Shown: positions 54,632 to 64,000, numbered from the stretch's first letter. The stretch is DNA of 64,000 nt from Thermococcus sp. M39 (GCF_012027325.1 NZ_SNUG01000001.1:372001-436000); one strand, 5' to 3'. Numbers and translations are program-made. Notes: generated by a model from the sequence alone, not told the origin.

Positions 54632-54774
54632 AAAATAATATTATTAAATTGGAGAAATTTCGTTTAAATTAAGTTTGAATGCAGTTGCTATTCTTATACA
54701 AACAGTTGCCTTGTTCATATTTGTCAAAGTGTTTTGTTAGGAAGTGTTAAAAATAACAAAAGGGCAATAGGAAC

Positions 54775-56541
54775 TCACCCTATTTCTATTAGTGGTTGTC
54801 CGGTGTCTACTGTGTCGCCTTCTTTTACGAGGATTTTCTTTACAACACCATCTTTTGGTGCTGGAATTTCATTCTCCATCTTCATTGCTTCTAGAACTAA
54901 CAACCCTTGACCAACCTTTACCCGATCCCCTTCATTAACAAGAATCCTCAAAATCTTACCAGGCATCGGCGCAGTAACAACACCCTCACCCGCCCCCGGA
55001 GCCGCCGCTGGCGAAGGAACAGACGAAACCGGAACCGCTGGAGCCGGAGCCGGTGCTGCTATTGGTTGCATAACTTTTTCTTGTGCTGAGATTACTGGCA
55101 TTACAAGATTTTCAAGCTTTACTCCCTCAATCCCAATTTCATACTCTCTTCCACCAATGTATATCTTAATAATTTTGCCTTTTGGCTTTTCTTCGACAGG
55201 TTTGAGTTCTCCTTTCTTCCTTAGCTCAAAGAACTCAAGAGCAACCTGTGGAAAGAGAGCGTAAGTTAATACGTCTTCTTCCTTCTCTAGGTATCCTTTT
55301 TTCTCGAGCTCTTTTCTGCACTTTTCAAGTATAGGTTCAAGTAAATCAGCAGGTCTAACTGTTATTGGTTCCGCATCTCCAAGGATAAGCTTCTTTATTT
55401 CCTCCTTTATTGGGATTGGTGGCTTTCCATACAATCCCTTGACATATTTCTTAGTTTCCTCAGTTATCATTTTGTACCGTCCGAATAGAACATTGAAAAC
55501 TGCTTGAGTCCCAACTATCTGTGAAGTGGGAGTAACTAAAGGAGGATATCCAAGCTCTTCTCTGACTCTCGGCACTTCTTCAAGGACTTCATCTAGTTTG
55601 TCCAGCGCTTTGAGCTCGCTTAGTTGTTTTAGTAGGTTGGAATACATTCCTCCCGGAATTTGGTGAAGTAGAACATTTGGATCTCCGTGAAGAGCCCTTT
55701 TATTCATTAGGTGCTCATATTTTTCATCGAGAATTTTTCTTAGGTAGCGAGAAATCTGGAAGATAATCTTCATATCAATTTGAGGCTTATCCTTTTCCTT
55801 TAATGCATGATAGATTGTTTGGATTGCTGGCTGTGCTGTTCCATTGGCTAACGGATAGATTGCAGTGTCTATAAAATCTGCTCCAGCTTCTACAGCTTTT
55901 AGATAGGTAGCTGAAGCTAAACCGCTTGTTGCATGTGTGTGGACATTAACTTTGATGCCATAGCGTTCTTTAATCTCTTTCACGAGTTCATAAGCCATTT
56001 GAGGATCCAAAAGGGCGGCCATATCTTTGATTGTTATGTAATCCACATCAAGCTCTATTAGCTCATCAACCTTCTCTAGGTAGTAATCAAGCGTGAAAAC
56101 TGGACCGGTAGTGTAAACTATAGCTCCCTGAACTTCTGCTCCTACCTCTTTGGCTTTTTTAATTGCTGTTCTCATGTTTCTAACGTCATTTAGAGCATCA
56201 AAAACTCTGAAAATGTCGATTCCATTTTTATAAGCTAACTCCACAAACTTTTCTACAACATCGTCGGGATAATGCCTGTATCCAACGACATTTTGACCTC
56301 TCAGAAGCATCTGAAGTTTTGTTTTCTTTATATGCTCTCTTAAGAGTCTCAGTCTTTCCCAAGGATCTTCCCTCAGAAATCTCAAGGCAGCATCAAAAGT
56401 TGCTCCTCCCCAGACTTCCATTGAGTAAAAACCTATCTTGTCCATCTTTTCAGCTATCGGGAGCATATCTTTTGTGCTCATTCTTGTTGCTATTAATGAT
56501 TGGTGAGCATCTCTAAAGGTTGTATCTATTATCTCAACCAT
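54775..56541 (-). CDS. Biotin-dependent carboxyltransferase: oxaloacetate decarboxylase alpha / pyruvate carboxylase B subunit
   Basis: A 588-residue protein. Residues 1-270 form the carboxyltransferase TIM barrel (DTTFRDAHQSLIATR at the start; NVHTHATSGLA with metal-binding histidines). A conserved PycB region follows, then an Ala/Pro-rich swivel linker (about 495-515) and a C-terminal biotin domain with EAMKMENE. It either carboxylates pyruvate (with a separate biotin carboxylase, not in the window) or decarboxylates oxaloacetate with a membrane partner. A biotin ligase gene lies 1.1 kb away. Confidence 0.9.
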   Translation of the reverse strand: MVEIIDTTFRDAHQSLIATRMSTKDMLPIAEKMDKIGFYSMEVWGGATFDAALRFLREDPWERLRLLREHIKKTKLQMLLRGQNVVGYRHYPDDVVEKFVELAYKNGIDIFRVFDALNDVRNMRTAIKKAKEVGAEVQGAIVYTTGPVFTLDYYLEKVDELIELDVDYITIKDMAALLDPQMAYELVKEIKERYGIKVNVHTHATSGLASATYLKAVEAGADFIDTAIYPLANGTAQPAIQTIYHALKEKDKPQIDMKIIFQISRYLRKILDEKYEHLMNKRALHGDPNVLLHQIPGGMYSNLLKQLSELKALDKLDEVLEEVPRVREELGYPPLVTPTSQIVGTQAVFNVLFGRYKMITEETKKYVKGLYGKPPIPIKEEIKKLILGDAEPITVRPADLLEPILEKCRKELEKKGYLEKEEDVLTYALFPQVALEFFELRKKGELKPVEEKPKGKIIKIYIGGREYEIGIEGVKLENLVMPVISAQEKVMQPIAAPAPAPAVPVSSVPSPAAAPGAGEGVVTAPMPGKILRILVNEGDRVKVGQGLLVLEAMKMENEIPAPKDGVVKKILVKEGDTVDTGQPLIEIG

Positions 56542-56715
56542 TTTTAACCACCCTATTTCTTTTATTCAAAAAGAACACAGGTAGGTATAAAACTCCTTTG
56601 AACAAAACTTTGTTTAAATTAAATCTGCTCAAAAATTTTCTTATCAGTTAAGAATTGGCCCATAACTTTTTACACTTTTTTGATCAAAATTGGGTAAAAG
56701 TAAAGAGAAGTGAAA

Positions 56716-57561
56716 TCAGATTAATCCTTCAGCTTTTGCAGCCTCTTCGGGCTCTTCGTTGCGGTGAATTACTCTAAGCAAAGCTTTAATCATAGGTTCT
56801 GGATTTTCACGCTGGAATATGTTTCTGCCAACGACTGCTCCAGCTCCGCCGGCTTCAATGACATCATAAACGATCTTCAAGAATTCAAAAGGATTCTTAG
56901 CTTTTGCTCCTCCACTTAGAAGGACGGGAACACCGGCAGCTGCATCAACAACTTTAGCAAACGTCTCTTTTGAACCAGTCCAGTAAGTTTTAATCATATC
57001 TGCACCCATTTCTGCTGCTGCTCTTGCTCCATACATTACAACTCTATAGTCTTCTTTTTTGCCATATTTTTCATTGATGTAGGGTCCTCTTGGATAAGCG
57101 AACTGAACAACGGGCAGTCCAAAGTCATGAGCAATGCTCGCGATTTCAGCGAACTGCTTCATCATTATGTCCTCATAAGGTGAGCCCCAGTAAACTGTCG
57201 CCGCAACTGCATCAGCCCCGAGCTTAATGGCATCTTCAACAAAGCCGAGGGGGCTCTGCAAAAGCTGGTCTTCCTTTGGTCTTAAATTTGTCTTACTCGT
57301 GAGCTTGATCATCAAACCGGTATCTGGTTTCAACTCATCAGCAGCAATTCTTGCGATTCCTGGCAGCATCATAACGCCATCGATGCCCGCTCTAACGACC
57401 TTTCTTATGATTATCTTCGGCTTTATATGCTCCCAAACTTCTTCAAAATCCGTTGGACCATGCTCAAAGCCGTGATCCATAGCGAATATCAAAGCTCTGC
57501 CATCTCTTCTAAAGAACCTTTTGAGTCTTCGTTTAATTCCAACATTCTGAAATGCATCCAC
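56716..57561 (-). CDS. fba: Archaeal class I fructose-1,6-bisphosphate aldolase (DhnA family)
   Basis: A 281-residue Schiff-base aldolase of glycolysis/gluconeogenesis. Lys191 in MIKTYWTG is the catalytic lysine; [10 protein letters not shown] starts the barrel and GGAKAKN plus [12 protein letters not shown] form the phosphate site. I choose GTG 57561, with GGTG six bases upstream; this gives the [12 protein letters not shown] opening expected for the family. Confidence 0.9.
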   Translation of the reverse strand: MDAFQNVGIKRRLKRFFRRDGRALIFAMDHGFEHGPTDFEEVWEHIKPKIIIRKVVRAGIDGVMMLPGIARIAADELKPDTGLMIKLTSKTNLRPKEDQLLQSPLGFVEDAIKLGADAVAATVYWGSPYEDIMMKQFAEIASIAHDFGLPVVQFAYPRGPYINEKYGKKEDYRVVMYGARAAAEMGADMIKTYWTGSKETFAKVVDAAAGVPVLLSGGAKAKNPFEFLKIVYDVIEAGGAGAVVGRNIFQRENPEPMIKALLRVIHRNEEPEEAAKAEGLI

Positions 57562-57657
57562 ACTAATCACCCTGAGTGATATAACAATTTTTGTGAATTT
57601 AAGCTTTGCCGTTAAGTTAAATAGTTAAAATTTATGAAAACTTCCTTGGTGGCACTC

Positions 57658-58404
57658 ATGCTAAACCTCAATACAAAAATCATAGGGAAAAAGGTCATAT
57701 ATCTTCAAGAGGTAGATTCCACGAACGAATTTGCCAAAAAGATAGCTCCCCAGGAAAAGGAGGGTACAGTGATTGTTGCGGATGTTCAGACAAGAGGAAA
57801 AGGGAGAAAGCTGAGAGCTTGGTCATCTCCAAGAGGCGGCTTGTGGATGAGTGTTATTCTAAAGCCAGATGTTCACCCACAACATATCACAAAGCTCGTG
57901 TTTATTTCAGCACTCGCTGTTGTTGAGACTTTAGCTGAATTTGGAATCAAAGGGAAAATAAAATGGCCGAACGATGTTCTTGTTAATGAAAAGAAAATCT
58001 GCGGAATTTTAAGTGAAGGAAAATACTTAGAGAGCAGAGTTGAATATGTGATTTTGGGCATTGGATTGAATGTCAACAACGAGCTTCCCAAGGAGCTGAA
58101 GAATACTGCAACATCTATGCGAGAAGTCCTCGGACATGATGTTTCTCTTGTTGAGGTCGTTAAAAATCTCTTTAATAAATTGGACAAGTGGTATCTCGAA
58201 TTTCTAAAGGGAAATCATAACAAAATTTTAGACAGTTGGAGAATGCATAGCACTGTAATCGGCAAAAATGTTAGAATTATTACAGATGAGGGTGAAATAA
58301 TTGGAGTTGTTGTTGATATTGACGAAGATGGTGCTCTAATCATCAAGCAGAATGGCATCCTAAGAAAGATCTACTACGGTGATGTGTCCCTCAGATTTGC
58401 CTGA
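57658..58404 (+). CDS. birA: Biotin-protein ligase
   Basis: A 248-residue archaeal BPL without an N-terminal DNA-binding domain, so it is an enzyme only. The motifs EVDSTNEFAK, TRGKGRKLRAWSSP and KWPNDVL, and the C-terminal IYYGDVSLRF cap are all present. It attaches biotin to the EAMKM lysine of the carboxyltransferase encoded nearby. I use ATG 57658 with GGTG six bases upstream; the opening then matches the P. horikoshii enzyme. Divergent from fba. Confidence 0.92.
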   Translation: MLNLNTKIIGKKVIYLQEVDSTNEFAKKIAPQEKEGTVIVADVQTRGKGRKLRAWSSPRGGLWMSVILKPDVHPQHITKLVFISALAVVETLAEFGIKGKIKWPNDVLVNEKKICGILSEGKYLESRVEYVILGIGLNVNNELPKELKNTATSMREVLGHDVSLVEVVKNLFNKLDKWYLEFLKGNHNKILDSWRMHSTVIGKNVRIITDEGEIIGVVVDIDEDGALIIKQNGILRKIYYGDVSLRFA

Positions 58405-58453
58405 GTTTGTTCATCATTTTTATAATCAATTGTCGATATGATATTAGACAAAT

Positions 58454-58470
58454 AGAAAATTTAATATACC
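58454..58470 (+). promoter_or_regulatory. BRE/TATA promoter of the Glt-type transporter
   Basis: AGAAAATTTAATATACC; initiation expected near 58490, about 40 bases before the ATG. Confidence 0.6.
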
Positions 58471-58532
58471 CAATGAACATAACTGTCAATTGCCGTCCAT
58501 TGAAGGAGGCACTTAGATAGAGGTGGGCAACC

Positions 58533-59819
58533 ATGGCACAGAAGGGGATTTTGAGGACTTATCTCGACATTCCAGTGCTTCAGAAGATTTTGGCTGGCTT
58601 GATTCTCGGTGCAATTTTTGGTTTGATTATGGGGCATCTAGGATATGCAGATGCCGTCAAGACCTACATTAAGCCCTTCGGTGACCTCTTTGTCAGACTG
58701 CTGAAGATGTTAGTTATGCCAATAGTCTTTGCATCGCTAGTAGTTGGTGCAGCAAGCATAAGCCCAGCTAGACTCGGAAGGGTTGGAATTAAGATCGTTG
58801 TCTATTATCTAATCACCTCAGCGTTTGCCGTTATGCTTGGTATAATAATGGCAAGAATCTTCAAACCAGGTCTTGGCTTGCAGCTTGCAACAGGTGCACA
58901 GTTCCAGCCAAAGGAAGCTCCCTCAATGGTTCAGACGCTCCTCAATATAATCCCAACAAATCCCTTCAGTGCTTTAGCAAACGGACAGGTTCTGCCAACT
59001 ATATTCTTCGCAATTGTCCTCGGAATAGCAATCACATACCTAATGAACAGCAAGGATGAGCTCGTCAGAGACAGTGCTAACACGCTCTTCAAGGCAATAA
59101 ACGGTCTCGCAGAGGCTATGTACAAGATCGTCGGCGGTGTTATGCAATATGCTCCAATAGGTGTCTTCGCATTGATTGCCTATGTTATGGCTGAGCAGGG
59201 AGTCAAAGTTGTTGGCCAATTAGCAAAGGTTGTTGTGGCAGTTTACCTTGGCTTAATCCTCCAGATAGTCCTCGTTTACTTTGTGCTTCTCAAGGTCTTT
59301 GGACTCGATCCAATCAAGTTCATCAAGAAGGCTAAAGATGCCATGATTACAGCATTCGTTACAAGAAGCTCAAGCGGTACTTTACCAGTTACAATGAGAG
59401 TTGCTGAGGAGGAAATGGGAATAAGCAAGGGCATCTACTCATTCACACTTCCACTCGGTGCAACAATTAACATGGATGGAACAGCTCTGTATCAAGGTGT
59501 CTGTACATTCTTCATCGCCCTTGCAATAGGCCAGCACCTCACCATTGGACAGCAGCTCACAATAGTTCTCACAGCAGTTCTTGCTTCAATCGGTACAGCA
59601 GGTGTTCCCGGAGCCGGTGCAATAATGCTTGCGATGGTTCTCCAGAGCGTTGGGCTTCCGCTAACAGAGCCAAGCGTTGCCGCAGCATATGCAATGATTC
59701 TCGGTATTGACGCTATCTTGGACATGGGTAGAACAATGGTCAACGTTACTGGTGATTTAACTGGTACCACAATCGTTGCAAAGACTGAGGGTGAGCTTGA
59801 CTTGAGCAAGTGGCAGTGA
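58533..59819 (+). CDS. gltP: Sodium-coupled aspartate transporter (Glt(Ph)/Glt(Tk) family)
   Basis: A 428-residue elevator transporter of the SLC1 type. It carries the HP1 loop TRSSSGTLP, the NMDGT sodium site in TM7, the HP2 loop and the TM8 substrate motif [15 protein letters not shown] with Asp and Arg for aspartate. These residues are those of Glt(Ph), so aspartate with three sodium ions is the expected cargo. GAGGTGGGCAACC precedes the ATG. Confidence 0.95.
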   Translation: MAQKGILRTYLDIPVLQKILAGLILGAIFGLIMGHLGYADAVKTYIKPFGDLFVRLLKMLVMPIVFASLVVGAASISPARLGRVGIKIVVYYLITSAFAVMLGIIMARIFKPGLGLQLATGAQFQPKEAPSMVQTLLNIIPTNPFSALANGQVLPTIFFAIVLGIAITYLMNSKDELVRDSANTLFKAINGLAEAMYKIVGGVMQYAPIGVFALIAYVMAEQGVKVVGQLAKVVVAVYLGLILQIVLVYFVLLKVFGLDPIKFIKKAKDAMITAFVTRSSSGTLPVTMRVAEEEMGISKGIYSFTLPLGATINMDGTALYQGVCTFFIALAIGQHLTIGQQLTIVLTAVLASIGTAGVPGAGAIMLAMVLQSVGLPLTEPSVAAAYAMILGIDAILDMGRTMVNVTGDLTGTTIVAKTEGELDLSKWQ

Positions 59820-59930
59820 TTTCTTCTCTTCCCTTTTGTTACTTTTTCCGTTTTCTTGGAGTTTGGGGATAACGTTAAATACTCCAACATAACGCTATTC
59901 TTAGGACACTAGTAATGGAGGTAATGTGGA

Positions 59931-61367
59931 ATGAGAAAGTTGGGTGTGCTGTTAATAGTCCTCCTTTTGGGCATCTCAATGGCTTATGCTCAAGAGGTTC
60001 CGTTCTATAAGGAGGAGTTTGTGTTCACAATTAAAGTTTTGGACAATGGGGATGCTCAAATAACCTTGAGGACTTCATGGCTTGAGCCTAAAGATGAAAT
60101 ACAAAAGCAGATTGAACAGATACTTAATCAAACTAATCTCACGAAGGAAGAGGCAATTAAGAAGTATAAGCAAGAACAACTTGAGAGATACATCGCAAGT
60201 CTTGCAAATTATGGAATAAAAACGACTAACCAAAGCTTGGAGATCTTGGGTCTTGATAAGGGTAACAACCTAACAGTGATCTTTACAGCTGTTGCAGAGA
60301 AGTTCGCAAAATACTATTCATATGATGGTTACTGGGAAATTATAGTTGACCCGACTAGAGGATATGGAACTGCTCCAATTCCAGACACTGGCTTACCTTA
60401 TGAAGTTGAGCTTCACAATGTCTTCATAATTGAGCTTCCTCAAGATGCGAAGCTTTTGGAGTATCCGAGGCCCATAACAAGGGAATACAACCAGAGCAAG
60501 TTCTATGTTCGCTCAAAGGTTGAAGGTAACAAGATAATTGTAACCTCGGATATATACCTTGAACCGTTTCTCAAACCCGAAGGATTTAGAGCACTCTTTG
60601 GTGATTACAATACATTCTATGTTAGATACACAACACCTCAACCAGGAGAAGAGGAGCAGTATCAGAAAGTAGTTTCTGAGCAGTACTTGAGAGCTGAAAT
60701 TCTACCAAATGGAACAACCAATTTGTTCATAAAAGACACGTACATCGAGCCAAAAGATCAAGTCCAGCTTATGAAACTCCAGATAAATCTGATGGGAGTT
60801 CAGAATGTTACTAATTTGATTCTCCAGAATAATATACAAGCGCTTGGAGGTCAAGGAATTAAAGTCAGCAAGGCAAATGTTCAAATTTTGGGACTAAACG
60901 AGACAGGACCTTTAATTATTGAAGCAAATTATGTTGTCCAGAACTTCACAAAAAGAGTGAACGGAACATATGAATACTCTTTTGACCCAACTCTGGGATA
61001 TATGTTCTATAACATCGGATACAGAGCTCAGAATGAAATAAATCAAACTCTAAAGATTGAGTTTATCCTTCCAAAAGACGCTAAAATTGTTGAAGTTCCG
61101 CAGAACTTAACAAGGGAGTTTAAGGGCAATAAGTTCACTTTAACAACATTAGTTGATGGGAACAGAATCTTGGTAACCACAAATGTTTTCATTCGCTACG
61201 GTGCGCCTCAAGAGGATATCCAAAAACTCTTTGCAAATGTCAGCAGGGCATACATCAAATTCACACTCCCAGAAACTTCTCAAAGGTTCGGCTATAAACA
61301 GATAGGAGCTGCAGTTGGTGCAATCGTGCTTATAGGAGCAGCAATCTTCTTGATTATGAGAAGGTGA
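59931..61367 (+). CDS. Exported membrane-anchored protein with a duplicated domain
   Basis: A 478-residue protein with a signal peptide (MRKLGVLLIVLLLGISMAYA) and a C-terminal membrane helix ending IMRR. The mature part is two copies of a roughly 200-residue domain. Each has an NG-(D/T)-A/T, then SWLEPKDE / TYIEPKDQ, GLDKGNNLTV / GLNETGPLII, DPTRGYG / DPTLGYM, LPQDAKLLEYPRPITRE / LPKDAKIVEVPQNLTRE and a beta ending (EGNKIIVTSDIYL / DGNRILVTTNVFI). Many N-x-S/T sites suit archaeal N-glycosylation. No known family. It follows the Glt-type gene but has its own TATA-like region. Confidence 0.75.
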   Translation: MRKLGVLLIVLLLGISMAYAQEVPFYKEEFVFTIKVLDNGDAQITLRTSWLEPKDEIQKQIEQILNQTNLTKEEAIKKYKQEQLERYIASLANYGIKTTNQSLEILGLDKGNNLTVIFTAVAEKFAKYYSYDGYWEIIVDPTRGYGTAPIPDTGLPYEVELHNVFIIELPQDAKLLEYPRPITREYNQSKFYVRSKVEGNKIIVTSDIYLEPFLKPEGFRALFGDYNTFYVRYTTPQPGEEEQYQKVVSEQYLRAEILPNGTTNLFIKDTYIEPKDQVQLMKLQINLMGVQNVTNLILQNNIQALGGQGIKVSKANVQILGLNETGPLIIEANYVVQNFTKRVNGTYEYSFDPTLGYMFYNIGYRAQNEINQTLKIEFILPKDAKIVEVPQNLTREFKGNKFTLTTLVDGNRILVTTNVFIRYGAPQEDIQKLFANVSRAYIKFTLPETSQRFGYKQIGAAVGAIVLIGAAIFLIMRR

Positions 61368-61448
61368 CTCCCTTTCTTCTTTTAATGCTTTTTTAACGTT
61401 ACGATAAGCATTTATACTCATACGCAAATTTTTCTTCAGGTGATAAAC

Positions 61449-62093
61449 ATGACAAGGAAGCTTTACTATGAAGATGCTTATTTGAAAGAAGCAAAAGCCA
61501 AAGTCGTTGAAATAAAGAACAATGCTCTGCTTTTGGACCAAACTATTTTCTATCCAACAGGTGGAGGACAACCCCATGATAGAGGAACAATAAACGATGT
61601 TCAAGTTTTGGACGTTTACAAAGACGAAGAAGGCAATGTTTGGCATGTCGTAGAAGAGCCAGAGAAGTTTAATGTGGGGGATGATGTTGAGCTTAAGATA
61701 GACTGGGACTACCGCTATAAGCTCATGCGCATTCACACAGCAATGCACCTTTTGGATCATGTGTTGAATGAAGTTCTCGGCAAGGGCAAATGGCAGCTTT
61801 ACGGTAGCGGAATGAGTGTCGAAAAGGGGAGATATGACATTCTTTACCCAGAAAACGTTAACAAATACAAAGAGCAGATTATTGAGCTTTTCAATAAGTA
61901 TGTGGACGAAGGCGGAGAAGTTAAGATTTGGTGGGAAGGCGAGAAAAGGCTCACACAAATCAGGGACTTTGAAATCCTCCCATGCGGTGGAACCCATGTA
62001 AAGGATATTAAGGAGATTGGGCATATTAAAAAGCTAAAGCGCTCAAGCATAGGGAAAGGCAAGCAGAGGCTGGAGATATGGCTTGAGGATTAA
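61449..62093 (+). CDS. alaX: Alanyl-tRNA editing protein AlaX
   Basis: A 214-residue AlaX-M type protein that hydrolyses mischarged seryl- or glycyl-tRNA(Ala). The zinc site is complete: RIHTAMHLLDH (His96, His100) and CGGTHV (Cys179, His183), and FYPTGGGQPHDRG marks the glycine-rich loop. Start ATG 61449 follows GGTGATAAAC. It overlaps the next gene tail to tail by 4 bp. Confidence 0.92.
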   Translation: MTRKLYYEDAYLKEAKAKVVEIKNNALLLDQTIFYPTGGGQPHDRGTINDVQVLDVYKDEEGNVWHVVEEPEKFNVGDDVELKIDWDYRYKLMRIHTAMHLLDHVLNEVLGKGKWQLYGSGMSVEKGRYDILYPENVNKYKEQIIELFNKYVDEGGEVKIWWEGEKRLTQIRDFEILPCGGTHVKDIKEIGHIKKLKRSSIGKGKQRLEIWLED

Positions 62094-62368
62094 ATCTCCA
62101 GCTTTTTCTTTACCTCCTCCATACTTGCTCCTTTAATCAGCAAGTCTTTTTCCCTTGAAGTTTCTCCACGTATTATAACAACCTCCTTTCCAAGGAGCTT
62201 TGAGAGGAACTTTATTAATTCTTTGTTGGCTTTCCCGCCAACTGGAGGAGCACTAACTTTTATTTTAATCCTTCCCTTCCACTTGTCAATTCCCTCAATG
62301 CTGTTCTTTTTTGCATTTGGCTGGACATGGACGAGGAGAATAACACCATCTTTTGTTTGCTTTATCAT
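62090..62368 (-). CDS. DUF167 (YggU-like) protein
   Basis: A 92-residue protein of the DUF167 family with the pattern VHVQPNAKKNSIEGI, KIKVSAPPVGGKANKELIKF and the ending GETSREKDLLIKG. Role unknown across the family. I choose ATG 62368, preceded by GGAGGGGAGAGA. It overlaps the DUF402 gene by 4 bp, so the two are coupled. Confidence 0.88.
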   Translation of the reverse strand: MIKQTKDGVILLVHVQPNAKKNSIEGIDKWKGRIKIKVSAPPVGGKANKELIKFLSKLLGKEVVIIRGETSREKDLLIKGASMEEVKKKLEI

Positions 62369-62877
62369 TCTCTCCCCTCCAGACTGTATTCCCAAACAAT
62401 TTTTGGAGGAAACTTCTTTTCTTTTACAGCCCTCATTATTTCATCTGCAACTTTGTAGGCGAAATCAAAGGTCTCTTTGTCGATTAGACCATAATTGAGA
62501 GCCATTTCAAGCTCGTCCTCATCTAAAAGGAAAGCTTCGCCATTTGGGAAGATAAATATATCTAAAAATAGGTCGAGCATCTCTAAAGTGTCTCCATATC
62601 TCTTTGTGTAGGCTAAAACATCAACATAGAAACCTTTGAAGTTGCCCTCTTTATCATAGACCTTTAGGATATCATAATTTTGCCCGATAAAGGCGAAGTA
62701 AATCATTGTGTATTCATTTTCAATGACCTTAACTCCATTTACATAAAGGGGTGCAAGCATTCCATAAAATTTGGACTTGGCAACAATAATATCTCCTAGG
62801 TCATCTATCACTTCATCGTATCTTTCAAGAATTCTGTTCGGAATGCGCTTGTAGATGAGATGGATTTTTTGACTCAT
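62365..62877 (-). CDS. DUF402-domain protein
   Basis: A 170-residue protein with the DUF402 core (YTMIYFAFIGQNYDILKVYD, then GFYVDVLAYTKRYGDTLEMLDLFLDIFIFPNG, cited by parts). DUF402 also forms the C-terminal domain of FAU-1, an archaeal RNA-binding ribonuclease E/G-like protein, so a phosphatase or RNA-linked role is possible. First gene of the DUF402-DUF167 pair. Confidence 0.82.
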   Translation of the reverse strand: MSQKIHLIYKRIPNRILERYDEVIDDLGDIIVAKSKFYGMLAPLYVNGVKVIENEYTMIYFAFIGQNYDILKVYDKEGNFKGFYVDVLAYTKRYGDTLEMLDLFLDIFIFPNGEAFLLDEDELEMALNYGLIDKETFDFAYKVADEIMRAVKEKKFPPKIVWEYSLEGRE

Positions 62878-63009
62878 TGCATATTTAATTGCATTTTAGG
62901 TTTAAAAATCTCAGCTATACTAATGGTACTGAAACTTAATGGAATTATCTCTTTGGCTTCCTGAGTGGTGTTGTTCTTTTCACTGCGGCAAGAATAATTT
63001 GGAGAAAAG

Positions 63010-64000
63010 TCAAGAGGAGCCAAAGATAAGCTCCTTCAGCTTCTTTGGTAATTCATCAATCTTAACCCTAATTTGCTCCCTCGTATCTCTGTCTCTGATT
63101 GTTACGGTGTTGTCTTCCGGTGTTTGGTTGTCAATGGTTACACAGTATGGAGTTCCAATCTCATCGTATCTTGCGTATCTCCTTCCGATTGTGTCCTTCT
63201 CATCGTAAACTGCTATGAATCCCGCTTTCTGGAGCGTCCTAAAGACGTTGTAAGCTATCGTTGTTAGTGGTTCCTTTGCAACTAATGGCAGAACGGCAAC
63301 CTCTATTGGAGCCATGTCCTTCTTTATCTTGAGGTAAATTCTTCCGTCCTCATCAATTGTTAGTGAGTTCTCAAGGAGGAGGTAGAACGGTCTGTCAATA
63401 CCGAAACTTGGCTCTAAGACGTGAGGAACAATTTTTTCACCGGTTATCTTTTCTTCAACTTCTTTGATTATGAAGTCCTCCTTCTCAAGCTCATAACCCT
63501 CAATGCTGACTTTACATTTCTCTTCAAGTTCTTCAACAAGCTTTCTGAGCTCCTCCTCGCTCATCTCTTTGAGCTTGTCGTTGATTCTTTTTGCATCTTT
63601 CTTGAGCTTTGGACCTACTCTTTTCATATCTAGGCTCACTTTGAGCCTTTTTACAATCTTCGGCTCATCATAGTGGATCATAACTGTCAAATCGGCACCG
63701 CTCATCTTCATGTGTCTGCTTAAGTCGTAATCTCCTCTGTAAGCGATACCGACACATTCAATCCATCCGAATCTTTCGCTGTAAATTTCAACGTCCCAAG
63801 TATCTTTCGAATAGTGTGCTCTCTCCTCTGGAAGCTGCTGCCTGAATCTTATCGCCTTTTCTGGAATGCCGATATCAAGTAGAATTCTCTTCACCATAGC
63901 CATGTAATAAGCAAAGAACGTGTTCATGACATAGCCTTTCTTAACTGCTTCTTCAAGCGTTATTTCAATCTCGCCAAGGTTCTTGAGCTGATGCTCAATT
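63010..64000 (-). CDS. glyS: Glycyl-tRNA synthetase, C-terminal part (cut by window end)
   Basis: The frame stays open from 63010 to the window end, so the N-terminus lies beyond it. The visible 330 residues include EITLEEAVKKGYVMNTFFA, motif 2-like RFRQQLPEERAHYSKDTWD, ECVGIAYRGDYDL, motif 3-like VLEPSFGIDRPFYLLLE and the anticodon-binding domain (APIEVAVLPLVAKEPL...RYARYDEIGTPYCVTID, cited by parts). This is the eukaryote/archaeal alpha2-type GlyRS. It charges tRNA-Gly, one of which (GCC) is in this window. Confidence 0.95.
   Translation of the reverse strand, partial: IEHQLKNLGEIEITLEEAVKKGYVMNTFFAYYMAMVKRILLDIGIPEKAIRFRQQLPEERAHYSKDTWDVEIYSERFGWIECVGIAYRGDYDLSRHMKMSGADLTVMIHYDEPKIVKRLKVSLDMKRVGPKLKKDAKRINDKLKEMSEEELRKLVEELEEKCKVSIEGYELEKEDFIIKEVEEKITGEKIVPHVLEPSFGIDRPFYLLLENSLTIDEDGRIYLKIKKDMAPIEVAVLPLVAKEPLTTIAYNVFRTLQKAGFIAVYDEKDTIGRRYARYDEIGTPYCVTIDNQTPEDNTVTIRDRDTREQIRVKIDELPKKLKELIFGSS

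Noticed and set aside
61149-62024. 291-residue minus-strand reading frame
   Set aside because: It lies wholly antisense to the duplicated-domain surface gene and alaX, both with clear families or domains, start sites and motifs. It has no ribosome site or recognisable motif.
62878-63009. Gap between the DUF402 gene and glyS checked for an sRNA
   Set aside because: CTGA-like motifs occur but no C box at the right distance on either strand; only AT-rich promoter-like sequence is seen.
1-64000. CRISPR arrays, insertion sequences, provirus or toxin-antitoxin modules
   Set aside because: No regularly spaced repeats, transposase, integrase or recognisable toxin-antitoxin pair was found on reading both strands.

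Overview
The window is chromosomal DNA of a hyperthermophilic archaeon of the order Thermococcales, most likely a low-GC Thermococcus. This rests on the unsplit rpoB next to split rpoA'/rpoA'', archaeal r-proteins (L30e, L40e), TATA/BRE promoters, GGTGNNNNNN-start ribosome sites at most genes, eleven tRNA genes that all encode their CCA end, and the familiar Thermococcales enzymes (NreA, archaeal class I FBP aldolase, Glt(Ph)-type transporter, AlaAT). No rRNA operon, insertion sequence, provirus, intein or CRISPR array is visible; this is mostly core genome.

Layout. 1-2.1 kb: end of a three-gene FAD/Fe-S oxidoreductase operon. 2.1-5.4 kb: three related tandem surface proteins (one frameshifted), a coiled-coil protein and a PrsW-type membrane protease. 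5.4-10.8 kb: phosphoesterase, beta-carbonic anhydrase, HAD phosphatase and the two-subunit glycine dehydrogenase. 10.8-14.8 kb: an ABC-2 exporter with a large exported multi-Ig-like protein, with a perfect 16-bp palindrome upstream. 15.1-15.7 kb: five tRNAs. 15.8-25.3 kb: the RNA polymerase/translation operon rpoH-rpoB-rpoA1-rpoA2-rpl30e-nusA-rps12-rps7, closed by a perfect hairpin plus T-tract. 25.4-34 kb: a phosphatase, nreA, tRNAs, a threonine-synthase-like enzyme and nucleoside phosphorylases. 34-40.8 kb: an MFS transporter under an 18-bp palindrome, SRP54, and an operon pairing an HTH-phosphoribosyltransferase regulator with a P-loop-less KaiC/V4R fusion. 40.8-50.3 kb: small proteins, a flippase, PadR, L40e, a ubiquitin-like carrier, AlaAT, glycoside-active enzymes and Trm-G10. 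50.3-52.8 kb: an ArsA/Get3-like ATPase operon with a DUF59 protein, a membrane protein and two small related proteins. 52.8-64 kb: CstA, a biotin-carrying carboxyltransferase, FBP aldolase, biotin ligase, aspartate transporter, a duplicated-domain surface protein, AlaX and glyS (cut by the window end).

The most rewarding non-coding finds are three box C/D guide sRNAs with exact 12-nt guide spacing (26.5, 44.6 and 46.3 kb). One has a U4-snRNA-like k-turn with a compensating C/D-box change. Two very small, well-led genes (35 and 30 codons) were also found in gaps. Three genes carry single-base frameshifts, two in GGG runs and one beside a GGAG, so sequencing error must be excluded before calling them pseudogenes. 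The least explained multi-gene units are the Get3-like operon and the HTH-PRTase/KaiC-V4R operon; their roles are inference only.
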